This document shows positions 44,805 through 56,612 of a stretch of 64,000 bases of DNA, in pieces. The DNA is from Cherax quadricarinatus (lineage: Eukaryota > Arthropoda > Malacostraca > Decapoda > Parastacidae). How positions within the stretch are numbered: the stretch's first letter is position 1; every line of letters begins with the position of its first letter. The notes below the pieces were generated by a model. The model was not told the DNA's origin and made no database searches. It saw only the letters and a program-made list of their open reading frames with translations. The translations under genes were made by a program, and so were the position numbers. The stretch lies in the NCBI RefSeq assembly GCF_038502225.1, contig NC_091369.1:19745985-19809984 (forward strand), read 5' to 3'.

Positions 44805-44859
44805 CTGCAGCAGGCCGGAGTTCATTGCTAAATGACTCAAATTACTCCTTCCTTTAGGA

Positions 44860-46454
44860 GACGATTCGAGCCGGTTCTGGCTTGAGTGGCTGTTCTCCTA
44901 GTAGGTCTTACTATGATTTCATCTTCCGGCATCACTTGTCAGCGTTATCTTCCGTATCACTTGTGTTACTTTTCCTCAGATTTTCATTTACGTTTGATTG
45001 AACACCTAACTCCAAGGGAATCAATTTATTAATTGTATGTAAACTTTCCTGGCCACGACACAACACTTTGACATTCCTGACAACACCTTGTGCATCTCGG
45101 TACAATGTCAATACTTTGCCCAGAGGCCACAATGTTCGATGTTGTTCAGTGTCAATTAACACAATGTCACCTGGTTGAATGGTCTGTCGATTTACTGCCT
45201 CTGTCGCACCATAAAAGTGTTCACGTAGTGTAAGAAGATATTCCTTGCACCATGATCAATTACTTTATTTAACATTTAAAATTTATCACACAACACTGCC
45301 GCATCATTGTAATCTTCATCACTTTCTTCCGGATTATCTCTATAGCCATGGGCAGCTTCCAATTTCCTTCCATATATTAGGTGAGAAGGTGTTAATACGT
45401 CTGCATCACGTGTATCACTCATGTACGAGAGAGGTCTATTATTTATACGATTTTCTGCCTCCACTAACACTGCACAGAATACTTCAAAATTAATTCTCTT
45501 CCGGTGTAGTACTTTGCGGAGACACCTCTTCACTGTGCCTATCAGTCTTTCGTACAGCCCACCCTGCCAAGTGGCTCCAGGAGTAATAAATTTCCAGGTA
45601 CACCCTCGTTGGGTTAACAGAGATTGAACATCGTTACTATTATTTAATTCTATCAAGAGTTGAGCACCTGCTACAAAATTTGTGGCAATATCCGAAATCA
45701 TCAACCTCGGACAGGATCTCCTAGCTGCAAATTTTCGAAACAGCTGTATAAACTGTTCTGCAGACAAGTCCTGTGCCACTTCTAAATGAACTGCCCTAGT
45801 AGCAGTACAGGTGAACAAACAAACATACACTTTCAGTGGAACACCATTTGACGTACCTGTTAAAATTATTGGACCACTATAGTCTACACCTGTTACATCA
45901 AATAGTTTCACTAATTGTACATGCTCCTTTGGCAATGGTGGAGGACTTGGGTACATATAGGATCTGGCATCTACATGGCGACATATTACACAAGATTTAA
46001 ACACCCTTTTTACACTTTGCTGTACTTGTGGAATCCAGAAAGTTTCCCTATTACAATTTAAGGTATCTTGTACCCCACCATGCATTATATTTTTATTGGC
46101 ATTTAGAACAATTAAATTTGTTAGATGAAGAGTTTTGGGCAGCAAGATAGGGTGTTCAGCATTTTGCAACCTACCTCTGCACCTAATTACATTGTTCTCT
46201 AAATACAGCCCCAATTTCCCTATTATGGAACCTTTCACAATATTTCTTTCCATCATCAGTTTAATCTCATTTCCAAAGATTTCCTCCTGTTCCCTCTTTA
46301 TCCAATATTCAAGAGGGTGTGAAAACTTATATGATATATTCATCTTGTTTAGAAATTTAAACACCAACTTAGTTACATTGATTAGTTTGGGTAAAGAAGA
46401 ATACCTATTTATATCAATGGCTAAGGGAGGAGAAACTATTGGAGCGGTGGTCAC
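44860..46454 (-). pseudogene. BEL integrase and C-terminal domain (minus copy)
   Basis: The main frame is 46454-45276 (392 codons). Zinc module: IMHGGVQDTL with CVICRHVDAR. Core DDE: Asp in DVTGVDYSGP, Asp in MISDIATNF, Glu in GGLYERLIGTV. It ends ADVLTPSHLIYGRKL. After a stop, 45162-44932 gives the DUF5641-type tail: LIDTEQHRTLWPLGKVLTLYRD and VVRNVKVLCRGQESLHTINK. In the plus copy both parts are joined except for one stop. This enzyme would integrate BEL cDNA. Confidence 0.9.
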
Positions 46455-46484
46455 AGTAATTTCAACAGGAGCAATATACGCCTT

Positions 46485-48380
46485 TTATACAGGCCAATTA
46501 GCTTTATTTACCAACCAACTCGGTCCTTTAAACCATGATACAGCATTAACAAATTTAACAAAAGGTAAACCTCTAGACAAGAAATCGGCTGGATTCTCCT
46601 CACCAGGTATATGATTAAAGGTTAACATATGCTGACCCAAACTATTATACTTCTCTTGCATCTGATTAATTTCAGCGACTCTGTTTTGTACGTACACAAT
46701 TTTACTGTTTCCATTATGAATCCATTGTAAGGATACCTCATTATCAGACCAAATTACAGTGTCGCTAATATTTATCTCCTGCAACTTATTTCTTATATAA
46801 TTAGCTAATTTGACACCTATATAAATGGCTGTTTATTCCAACTGAGGTAAGGTACTTGATTTAATTAGAGACACTTTAGCCTTAGACATAACAAGAGAAA
46901 TAACACTATTACATTGAAGGAAAGCAACTGCTCCATATGCCAATTTTGAAGCATCACAAAAAATGTGGAGTACATTTTTCCCATTTGGATTGTCCACCTG
47001 GCGTGGGAATTCCAACATTGGAATTTTCTCATAATCACCGATTAATTCATCCCACCTGTTAATGAATTCCTCAGTTAGCATTTCATCCCAAGCACATTTA
47101 AGTTTCCATGCTTCCTGTATTAATAATTTCCCTCTTATAGTAAGGGGTGACACTAAACCTAGTGGATCAAAACATTTGGAAACTTCAGCAAGCAAAACTC
47201 TCTTAGTCAATTTAATGGGCATACTGTAATTATTAGGTTTTAACATTAACAAATCTCTCTCAGTATCCCAATTTAAACCCAATACATTACTTCATTTTGG
47301 CACTTCATCTCCAGGGTAATCTTTACTTATTTTGTCCTTCAATTTGTACGAATTACTATTCCATTCTCTCAGAGGTATATTTGGACTTTGCATAATTTTA
47401 TTAGCCTCCCCATAGGTCATTAACAGTTCCTCTTCAGTTGACGTCACTCCCAGGAAATATTCCACATAAAATTGTTTGCTCATTACTTTACTCAATGGAC
47501 TTCCCGAACATTTAAGGTGTGCATTTATCGTCACTTGAAGTAGGAACGGACTGGATGTAGCACCAAATAATACGCACATAAAGCAAAAGGTTTTCAGAGG
47601 GCAAAGTGTGTCAATAGGATTCTCAGGCAATAAGAAGCGGGTACAATCCTGGTCAGCCTCTTGTAAATCCACTCTTAGGAAAGCTTTACTTATGTCAGCC
47701 GTAAAGGCATAATTTTTCACTCTGAAATTTAATAAGATATCTCCTAATTTTTCCGTCAACGACGGACCTGTCATCAAACAGCCATTTAAACTAGGTAAAT
47801 TTTTCTTACTCCTGGCACTACAATTAAACACAATTCTCAGAGAAGTGGTCTTAGAATCCTTCTTCACTCCCTGATGTGGCAAATAGTGACCATAAATTTT
47901 GGCTTGTTCAGGAGGTATCTCTTCTATAAATTTATTAATTAACTGCTCAGCAATTATTTCATTATAGGCAGTTAACAATTCTGGTGTCTTACTTAGTTCG
48001 CGGAGCAGAGCTTTTAACTGTCCATATGCCATTCTGTAATTAGTGCACAATTCTGGATGGTTCAGTCTCCACGGAAGTCGTACCCAGTATTGTCCAGATT
48101 CAAATTTTACATCTCTCAGGTATTGCTCCTGAGTAAAAGAATCGTCTGGACTTTCTTCATTTACATTTATTCCAATGCTGTCCAGTTCCCACAATTTATG
48201 CACTGGCTCAACACCATCCTCTATGGAAGAATTATACTGAGGTATGATTTCATGAGTAAGACACACAGTTATTGTATTGATAGTTTCCTCTAGTAATGAA
48301 TTATTATTATGAGGAATCCTACCATACATTACATGGCCTCCTGCAGTCTTCAAAAGGGTGACACCACATTTCTTTACCAT
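46485..48380 (-). pseudogene. BEL/Pao reverse transcriptase and RNase H (minus copy)
   Basis: Frames 48380-47292, 47282-46833 and 46784-46485. Pao RT blocks: YLPHQGVKKDSKTTSLRIVFNCSA, LNGCLMTGPSL, NYAFTADISKAFLRVDL, VLFGATSSPFLLQ, and the active-site block QFYVEYFLGV, where the second and third positions of YVDN/YVDD are changed. The connection has CFDPLGLVSPLTIRGKLLIQ. RNase H includes LHIFCDASKLAYGAVAF and the tail WSDNEVSLQWI...GEENPADFLSRG. The altered active site makes this copy catalytically dead. Confidence 0.9.
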
Positions 48381-48416
48381 ACCTTTTACAAAGGAGGCAT
48401 AATAGCCATTACCTAT

Positions 48417-50258
48417 CTAAATATTTATTGGGCCTACAGAATCATCACTTACACCAGAAGGTGCTAAATTTACATTATGTGAAAGTCTTTCTGTAGCATC
48501 ACTAAGTCCTACTGTAGATATTTTCTCTGGAAGTCTATCTACAATTACCGCATTAATACATTTTTTCTCCTTGCCCAACCTGACAGTTACATAAACAGTG
48601 TCATACAGTTGAGAACTTTTATCCGAGAGAAAACCAGATAATTTTAAAGTTGTGGGATCTCCCATCTGTACTTTCATACCATCAAGACATTTACGTTTAA
48701 TGAAAGTACGTTGGGATCCTTGGTCTAATAATGCAGTTACATTTTTTGATTTATGCCTATCATCAATTTTTACCTGTAACACAGGTAAGGCTACTTCAGT
48801 AAAACCATGATTATTAACATTAGCAGCAATTTTTACATTAGCTACTGTTGTGTCAGGATTGTCAACATTATCATTATTATCAACATTATCATATAGACCG
48901 TTACACATGACTATATGGTGTCTTCCTTTGTGACGTTGATAACAGTTCTTTAATTTGGCATAGCAATCCTTTACATTGTAATTACCTAAACACCTGATAC
49001 ATCTGTCAAGTTTCTCCAATCTTTCAACTTTATCATTCCATGAATTGCATGCATTGCAATTCTTAGAAAAATGAGTGCCCCTACAGAAGAGACAATCTCT
49101 CCTTTCCTTGTCTGGTTTCTCATTAACTGGGCTACTCTTAGGAGGGTACTTAATCTTCTTATCTTGTGGAGAATCATTATTTCTGATTCCTGCTACTTGA
49201 TATGCCCCTATGTAACTCCTTTTAGGAAATGAATTTTGATTATTAACATTAGGATAATTTTTCCCTTTGTGAAACTTGGCAGATGCCTCAGATTTATCAT
49301 GTGTTGCATCTTTAAAATGAGTTAGTTGGCTGGTCTGCAAATGAACAATTAATTCTTGTACACCTATTCCTATTTCCTCCAGACCAAAATAACCCTTGTG
49401 ATATTTATTCGAGAGCCATTCAAGTGTTTTACAGCTTAATTTATTCTGTACCATGGCACTCAATAACCAGTCTGATTCCTTCAGATTATATTTATTACTT
49501 AAAGTTTTGAGAGTGCTCTCCAGTTTAACTCTAAACTGTTGTAAACCTTTGTAAGTGTCATATGGAGATTTTAAATTAACAATAATATTCACTAGATCCA
49601 ACCTACTTTGTTCTATACTACCATAAGTGACCTTCAACAAGTCAACTGATTCCTTGTAGGAGTCATTTACATTGGGAAAGGCTTGTATGAGTATGTGAGC
49701 ATCTCCTCTTACCTGTCCTTTGAGGTAAAATAATTTAGTTACACAGGCTAGATCACTCCTATCATGAACAGCTGCTTTAAAAATTGACCAAAATTCCTCC
49801 CAATTTTCTCCAGGATTAAACACTGGTAAACATAGTTCTGGGAGTTTTGGCAAAGACATATTATTTGTTGGAGCAGACTGATTATCTGCCTGGTTTACAC
49901 ATTTTAATTTATTCAAGGCCTGACTTTTAAAAGAAAGAATCTTTTCCTCTAATTCATAAAGCTGATTAATCATGAGATCTATTTCAGTCTCATCTACACA
50001 GTTTACTAATAAATCGCCTTCATATTTGTTGTAATATAATTTGTATGAATCATATCTGTTCCCTAAAGCACTTAAATACAATTTTAAATCATCAGTATTC
50101 ACAGTTTCTTGATTCATTAATTCCAAGCACTTATTATATGCCTTGGTTACATGAACTTTTCTAGTTTGTATTGATGCTTTCTTTACTCTATATTCCATAT
50201 ATTTGTCTTCTACATTAATTTCCTCATTTTCGGCGATGATGCAATGTATTAAATTCAA
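48417..50258 (-). CDS. BEL/Pao gag and aspartic protease (minus copy), 613 codons
   Basis: An uninterrupted frame. Start: MNLIHCIIAENEEINVEDK; a second ATG does not follow in this copy, so the first is chosen. Residues ~5-110 form a helical N-terminus. Residues ~135-290 are the DUF1759-type capsid (LPKLPELCLPVFNPGENWEE, VTKLFYLKGQVRGDA). Cysteine clusters occur at ~395-455 (CLFCRGTHFSKNCNACNSW, CIRCLGNYNVKDC). The protease (DUF1758-type) has ALLDQGSQRTFIKR at ~515-528, with DQG in place of the usual DSG/DTG. It ends in GPINI at a stop before the RT frame. The plus copy carries a stop in the same gene. Confidence 0.88.
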   Translation of the reverse strand: MNLIHCIIAENEEINVEDKYMEYRVKKASIQTRKVHVTKAYNKCLELMNQETVNTDDLKLYLSALGNRYDSYKLYYNKYEGDLLVNCVDETEIDLMINQLYELEEKILSFKSQALNKLKCVNQADNQSAPTNNMSLPKLPELCLPVFNPGENWEEFWSIFKAAVHDRSDLACVTKLFYLKGQVRGDAHILIQAFPNVNDSYKESVDLLKVTYGSIEQSRLDLVNIIVNLKSPYDTYKGLQQFRVKLESTLKTLSNKYNLKESDWLLSAMVQNKLSCKTLEWLSNKYHKGYFGLEEIGIGVQELIVHLQTSQLTHFKDATHDKSEASAKFHKGKNYPNVNNQNSFPKRSYIGAYQVAGIRNNDSPQDKKIKYPPKSSPVNEKPDKERRDCLFCRGTHFSKNCNACNSWNDKVERLEKLDRCIRCLGNYNVKDCYAKLKNCYQRHKGRHHIVMCNGLYDNVDNNDNVDNPDTTVANVKIAANVNNHGFTEVALPVLQVKIDDRHKSKNVTALLDQGSQRTFIKRKCLDGMKVQMGDPTTLKLSGFLSDKSSQLYDTVYVTVRLGKEKKCINAVIVDRLPEKISTVGLSDATERLSHNVNLAPSGVSDDSVGPINI

Positions 50259-50906
50259 CTTAATGACACTGATTATGTACTAAATTATGCACTTTATAAA
50301 GGTAAATAGTACAACTTACCTTTGAATAAATCCCAGCTTCTTGAGCTCAGCAATTACATGTAAAAGAAAATTATATATATTTTAAATGTACATTAATACA
50401 AACTTGGCTCATCAAAATTAATATTATACAAATTAATAAATCCTAGCCAGAATTTGGCATAGCAAAATTAATATACACATTAATAGTTAGCTACACATGG
50501 CTTATCAATTACACATACACTGATATAAATCTTGGCCAAAATTGGCTTATCAAATTAATATTATACAAATATAAATCCTTGCCAGAATTTGGCATAGCAA
50601 AATAAATATTATACACAATATAATCTTTATCCACACTTGTCATTTCAATTACACATACACTGATATAAGTCTTGGCCAGAATTGTCTTATCAAATTAGTA
50701 TTATACAAATTAATATAAACTTAGCCAGACAAGCTTAGCTTATCAAAATTAATATTGTAATTATTATAATCCACTACACATTAAGTAAATTTGTGAACTT
50801 AACATCCACCTCCTTCTGTCATTTCACATATAATTATTAAGTAATTAACTAATTAATGACTTCACTAATTACCTCCGGTTCAAGAAGGACCAACGGGCAA
50901 ATTAAA
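50259..50906 (-). other. Leader of minus-strand BEL element
   Basis: AT-rich leader between LTR and gag. On the minus strand it begins TTTAATTTGCCCGTTGGTCC, which probably includes the primer site. It contains several diverged copies of a ~60-120-bp unit (ttgccagaatttggcatagcaaaat, cacatacactgatataaatcttggcc). The plus copy leader (52174-52776) is its mirror image. Confidence 0.65.
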
Positions 50907-51468
50907 TGTGGAAAATTGCATTTATCTGAATGTAACTAATTATGTACATAACAGAAAATTATAACAAAGATAATTATTATTTATCAGAGTTACGTAGACA
51001 AGTAGGAATTTGGGACACCTAGGTCACAAAAATGTCCCCCTTCGATACCTACCACTGTCATATCCACAAGTTGCTCTGGACCTATTGATTAAATGAAATG
51101 TACATACACCAGGAAAACTGGTAAATATATAAATTTGTGGACTGTATATTAAAAATTAAAGAATAATTATAGATATACACAATTACCTAACAGAAAGAGA
51201 ATATCTAAATATCACTCACCAATTTGACTGGAGATTAAGTTGTATCATACTCAGAAAAACCTCACTAACTAAATTTATGAAAAGTGGCCAGAATTATACA
51301 CAAATCTAGAGAGCTTATCTGAGGTTCCTGGAGAGGTCTTGTCCAGTCGCCTGATATCTCAAGTTATGCAGGAATGAACATCCACCAATTTCGCCTCCTA
51401 TTTGAGAGATGTCAACACAATATTAACCTCTAGAGCACGAAAATTTCTACCCATTACACCAACATTCT
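50907..51468 (-). repeat. 5' LTR of minus BEL element, part 1
   Basis: Starts TGTGGAAAATTGC (plus strand) and runs to ccattacaccaacattct, where the plus-strand BEL element was inserted. It continues at 59127 with gttctaatacaaattc, as in the intact LTR at 44650. Confidence 0.88.
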
Positions 51469-52173
51469 TGTGGAAAATACTGTATATTTTCCAGAAATTC
51501 AGTATTTATGTGTAAATAGATGGCCATACTGTATTTAATAATATTTATGTAATAGAAAACAGAAAGCCTGCGTCTGTGCGGACGAGTCTTGCCATCTTGG
51601 TTTTGAATTAAACAGAGCGTTAGAGTGAATGGGAAGAATTTTTCGTGCTCTAGAGGTTAAAATTGGGCTGACACCTCTCAAATAGGAGGCGAAATTGTTT
51701 GATGTGCATTCCTGCATAACTTGAGTATCAGGCGACTGGACAACACAGCTCCAGGAACCTCAGATAAGTCTGTTTATGTTTAATTCTGGCCAGTAATTTC
51801 ATAAATTTAGACAGTGAGGTTTTCTGGGTATGATACACATTAATCTCCAGTCAAATTGGTGAGTGATATTAAGATATATTTTCCTTCTGTTATGTAATTG
51901 TGTATATATATAACCATTTATTATTTTTAATAAACAGTCCACAAATTTATGTATTTATGAGTATTCCTTGTGTATGTATATTTCATTTAATTAATAGGTC
52001 CAGAGCAACTTGTGGTTATGACAGTGGTAGGTATCGAAGGGGGACATTTTTTGCGACCTAGGTGTCCCAAATTCCTACTTGTCTATGTAACATTGATAAA
52101 TAATAATTATCTTTGTTATCATTTACTGTTATGTACATAATTAGTTACATTCAGATAAATGCAGTTTTCCACA
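51469..52173 (+). repeat. 5' LTR of plus BEL element
   Basis: 705 bp, TGTGGAAAATACTG to GCAGTTTTCCACA; the ends are inverted complements. Followed by tttaatttgcccgttggtcc, the likely primer-site leader. Near-identical to 58423-59126. Confidence 0.93.
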
Positions 52174-52776
52174 TTTAATTTGCCCGTTGGTCCTTCTTGA
52201 ACTGGAGGTAATTAGTGAAGTCATTAATTAGTTAATTACTTAATAATTATATGTGAAATGACAGAAGAAGGTGGATGTTAAATTCACAAATTTACTTAAT
52301 GTGTAGTGGATTATAATTAATACAATATTAATTTGGATAAGTCAAGTGTGGCTAAAGATTATATTAATGTGTATAAGTGTATGTGCAATTGATAAGCCAA
52401 GTGTAGCTAATTATATTAATGTATATATTAATTTTGCAAAGCCAAAGTGGCTAGGATTTATATTAGTGTATTTGTATAATATTAATTTGATCAGATAATT
52501 CTGGCCAAGATTTATATCAGTGTATGTGTAATTGATAAGACAACTGTGGATAAAGATTATATTGCGTATAATATTAATTTTGCTATGCCAAATTCTGGCA
52601 AGGATTTGTATTTGTATAATATTAATTTTGATGAGGCAAGTTTGTATTAATGTACATTTAAAATTTATATTTTACATGTAATTGCTAAGCTCAAGTAGCT
52701 AGAATTTATTTAAAGGTAAGTTGTACTATTTAACTTTATAAAGAGAATAATTTAGTACATAATCAGTGTTATTAAG
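52174..52776 (+). other. Leader of plus-strand BEL element
   Basis: AT-rich, non-coding, mirror of 50259-50906. Shows repeated motifs such as gattatattaatgtgtataagtgtatgtg and ttgataag(c/a)ca. Confidence 0.6.
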
Positions 52777-54621
52777 TTGAATTTAATTCATTGCATCATG
52801 GCTGAAAGTGAAGAAATTAATGTAGAAGACAAACATATGGAATATAGAGTAAAGAAAACATCTCTGCTAGCTAGAAAAGGTCATGTAACAAAAGCATACA
52901 ATAAATGTTTGGAATTAATGAATCAAAAAACTGTGAATACTGATGATTTAAAATTGTATTTAGATGCTTTAGGTAATAGATATGATTCATACAAATTATA
53001 TTACAACAAATATGAAGGAGATTCGTTAGTAAACTGTGTAGATGAGACTGAATTAGATCTTATGATTAATCAGTATTATGAATTAGAAGAAAAGATTCTT
53101 TCTTGTAAAAATCAGGCCTTGAATAAATTAAAATGTGTAAACCAGGCAGTTAATCAGTCTGCTCCAACAAATAATATGTATTTGCCAAAACTCCCAGAAC
53201 TATGTTTACCTGTATTTAATCCTGGAGAAAACTGGGAGGAATTTTGGTCAATTTTTAAAGCAGCTGTGCATGACAGGAGTGACCTAGCCTGTGTAACTAA
53301 ATTATTTTACCTCAAAGGACAGGTAAGAGGAGATGTTAACATACTGATACAAGCCTTTCCCAATGTAAATGACTCTTACAAGGAAGCAGTTGACTTGTTG
53401 AAAGTCTCTTATGGTAATATAGAACAAACTAGGTTGGATCTAGTGAATATTATTGTTAATTTAAAATCTCCATATGACACTTACAAAGGTTTACAACAGT
53501 TTAGAGTTAAACTAGAGAGCATTCTCAAAACTTTAAGTAATAAATATAATCTGAAGGAATCAGACTGGTTATTGAGTGCCATGGTACAGAATAAATTAAG
53601 CTGAAAAACACTTGAATAGGTCTCGAATAAATATCACAAGGGTTATTTTGGTCTGGAGGAAATAAGACTAGGTGTACAAGAATTAATTGTTCAGTTGCAG
53701 ACCAGCCAACTAACTCATTTTAAAGATGCAACACATAATAACTCTGAGGTATCTGTCAAGTTTCACAAAGGGAAAAGTTGTCCTAAAGTTAATAATCAAA
53801 ATTCATTTCGTAAAAGGAGTTACATAGGGGCATATCAAGGAGCAGGAATCAGAAATAATGATTCTCCACAAGGTAGGACGAATAAGTACCCTTCTAAGAG
53901 TAGCCCAGTTAACAAGAAACCAGTCAAAGAAAGGAGAGATTGTCTCTTCTGTAGGGGCACTCATTTTTCTAAGAATTGCAATGCATGCAATTCATGGAAT
54001 GATAAAGTTGAAAGATTGGAGAAACTTGACAGATGTATCAGGTGTTTAGGTAATCACAATGTAAAGGATTGCTATGCCAAATTAATCTTCTGTTATCAAT
54101 GTCACAAAGGAAGACACCATATAGTCATGTGTAAGGGTCTATTTGATAATGTTGATAATAATGATAATGTTGACAATCCTGACACAACAATAGCTAATGT
54201 AAAAATTGCTGCTAATGTTAATAATGATGGTTTTGCTGAAGTAGCCTTACCTGTGTTACAGGTAAAAATTGATGATAACAGGCATAAATCAAAAAATGTA
54301 AATGCATTATTGAACCAGGGATCCCAGTGTTCCATCATAAAACGTAAATGTCTTGATGGTATAAAGGTACAGATGGGACATCCCACAACTTTAAAATTAT
54401 CTGGTTTTCTCTCGGATAGAAGGGCTCAATTGTATGACACTGTTTATGTAACTGTTAGGTTGGGCAATGAGAAAAAACGTGTTAATGCGGAAATTGTAGA
54501 TAGACTTCCAGAGAAAATATCTACAGTAGGACTTAGTGATGCTACAGAAAGACTTTCACATAATGTAAATTTAGCACCTTCTGGTGTAAGGGATGATTCT
54601 GTAGGCCCAATAAGTATTTAG
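52777..54621 (+). pseudogene. BEL/Pao gag and protease (plus copy)
   Basis: Same protein as the minus copy, starting at ATG 52777 (MNLIHCIMAESEEINVEDK; the internal Met at 52798 is an alternative). Frame 52777-53604 covers the N-terminal helices and DUF1759-type capsid. A TGA at 53602-53604 and a TAG at ~53618 separate it from 53695-54621, which holds the cysteine clusters (CLFCRGTHFSKNC, CYQCHKGRHH) and the protease site ALLNQGSQCSIIKR. The catalytic Asp is replaced by Asn, so the protease is dead. Confidence 0.9.
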
Positions 54622-56600
54622 ATAGGTAGTGACTATTATGCCTCCTTTGTAAAGGGTATGGTAAAGAAATGTGGTGTCACCCTTTCGAAGACTGCAGGAG
54701 GCCATGTAACGTATGGTAGGATTCCTCGTAATAATAATTCATGACTAGAGGAAACTACAAATACCATAACTGTGTGACTTACTCATGAAGTCGTGCCCCA
54801 GTATAATTCTTCCATAGAAGATGGTGTTGAGCCAGTGCATAAATTGTGGGAATTAGACAGCATTGGAATAAATGTAAATTAAGAAAGTCCAGACGATTCT
54901 TTTACTCAAGAACAATATCTGAGAGATGTAAAATTTGAATCTGGACAATACTGGGTGCGACTTCCGTTGAGACTGAACCATCCAGAATTGCGCACTAATT
55001 ACAGAATGGCATATGGACAGTTAAAAGCTCAGCTCCGTGAACTGAGTAAGACACCAGAATTGTTAAGTGCCTATAGTGATATAATTGCTGAGCAGTTAAT
55101 TAATAAGTTTATAGAAGAGGTATCTCCTGAGCAAGCCAAAATTTATGGTCACTATTTGCCACATCAGGGAGTGAAGAAGGATTCTAAGACCACTCCTCTG
55201 AGAATTGCGTTTAATTGTAGTGCCAGGAGTAACAAAAATGTACCTAGTCTAAATGGCTGTTTAATGACAGGTCCGTAGTTGACGGAAAAATCAGGAGATA
55301 TCTTCTTAAATTTCAAGATGAAAAATTATGCCTTTAGGGTGACATAAGTAAAGCTTTCCTAAGAATGGGATTACAAGAGGCTGACCAGGATTGTACCTGC
55401 TTCTTATGGCCTGAGAATCCTATTGACCCACTTAGCCCTCTGAAATCCTTTCCACTCCTCTGAGAATTGAGTTTAATTGTAGTGCCAGGAGTAATAAAAA
55501 TGTACCTAGTTTAAATGACTGTTTGATGACAGGTCCATCGTTGACGGAAAAATTAGGAGATATCTTATTAAATTTAAGGATGAAAAATTATGCCTTTACG
55601 GCTGACATAAGTAAAGCTTTCGTAAGAGTGGGTTTACAAGAGGCTGACCGGGATTGTTCCCGCTTCTTTTGGCCTGAGAATCCTATTGACCCACTAAGCC
55701 CTCTGAAAACCTTTCGCTTTAGGAGCGTATTATTTGGTGCTACATCCAGTCCATTCCTACTTCAAGCTACAATAAATGCACACCTTAAATGTACAGGAAG
55801 TCCATTGAGTAAAGTAATGAGCAAACAATTTTATGTGGACAATTTCCTGGGTGTGACGTCAACTGAAGAGGAACTGTTAATGACTTATGGAGAGGCTAAT
55901 AAAATAATGCAAAGTGCAGATATGCCTCTGAGAGAATGGAATAGTAATTCGTCCAAATTGAAGGACAAAATCAGTAAAGATTACCCTGGAGATGAAGTGC
56001 CAAAATGTAGTAATGTATTGGGTTTAAATTGGGATACTGAGAGAGATTTGTTAATATTAAAACATAATAATTACAGTATGCCCATTAAATTGACTAAGAG
56101 AGTTTTGCTTGCTGAAGTTTCCAAATGTTTGGATCCACTACGTTTAGTGTCACCCCTTACTAAAAGAGGGAAATTATTAATACAGGAAGCATGGAAACTT
56201 AAATGTGCTTGGGATGAAATACTACCTGAGGAATTCATTAACAGGTGGGATGAATTAATTGGTGATTATGAAAAAATGCCAATGTTGGAATTCCCACGCC
56301 AGGTGGACAATCCAAATGGGAAAAATGTACTCCACGTTTTTTGTGATGCTTCAAAATTGGCATATGTACCTTACCTCAGTTGGAATTAACAGCCATTTAT
56401 ATAGGTGTCAAATTAGCTAATTATGTAAGAAATAAGTTGCAGGAGGTAAATGTTAGCTACAATAATTTGGTCTGATAATGAGGTATCCTTACAATGTGTA
56501 CGTACAAAACAGATTCGCTGAAATTTATCAGATGCAAGAGAAGTATAATAGTTTGGGTCAGCATATGTTAACATTTAATCATATACCTGGTTAGGAGAAT
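54622..56600 (+). pseudogene. BEL/Pao reverse transcriptase and RNase H (plus copy)
   Basis: Frames 54955-55278 and 55523-56389 hold RT: YLPHQGVKKDSKTTPLRIAF, then after the duplication NYAFTADISKAFVRVGL, VLFGATSSPFLLQ, QFYVDNFLGV (YVDN active site, less altered than in the minus copy) and CLDPLRLVSPLTKRG. RNase H starts LHVFCDASKLAY but is cut by a deletion near 56360. The remainder in other frames runs to 56600. The first ~330 bp (54622-54954) carry three stops. The tandem duplication at 55190-55713 disrupts the frame. Confidence 0.88.
55190..55713 (+). repeat. 262-bp tandem duplication within BEL RT
   Basis: Unit 1 (55190-55451) and unit 2 (55452-55713) both start ccactcctctgagaattg and run through ctaaatg.ctgttt.atgacaggtcc, gacataagtaaagctttc and ccctctgaaa. 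Unit 1 has more substitutions than unit 2. The minus copy has a single unit. Confidence 0.9.
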
Positions 56601-56612
56601 CCTGCTGATTTC

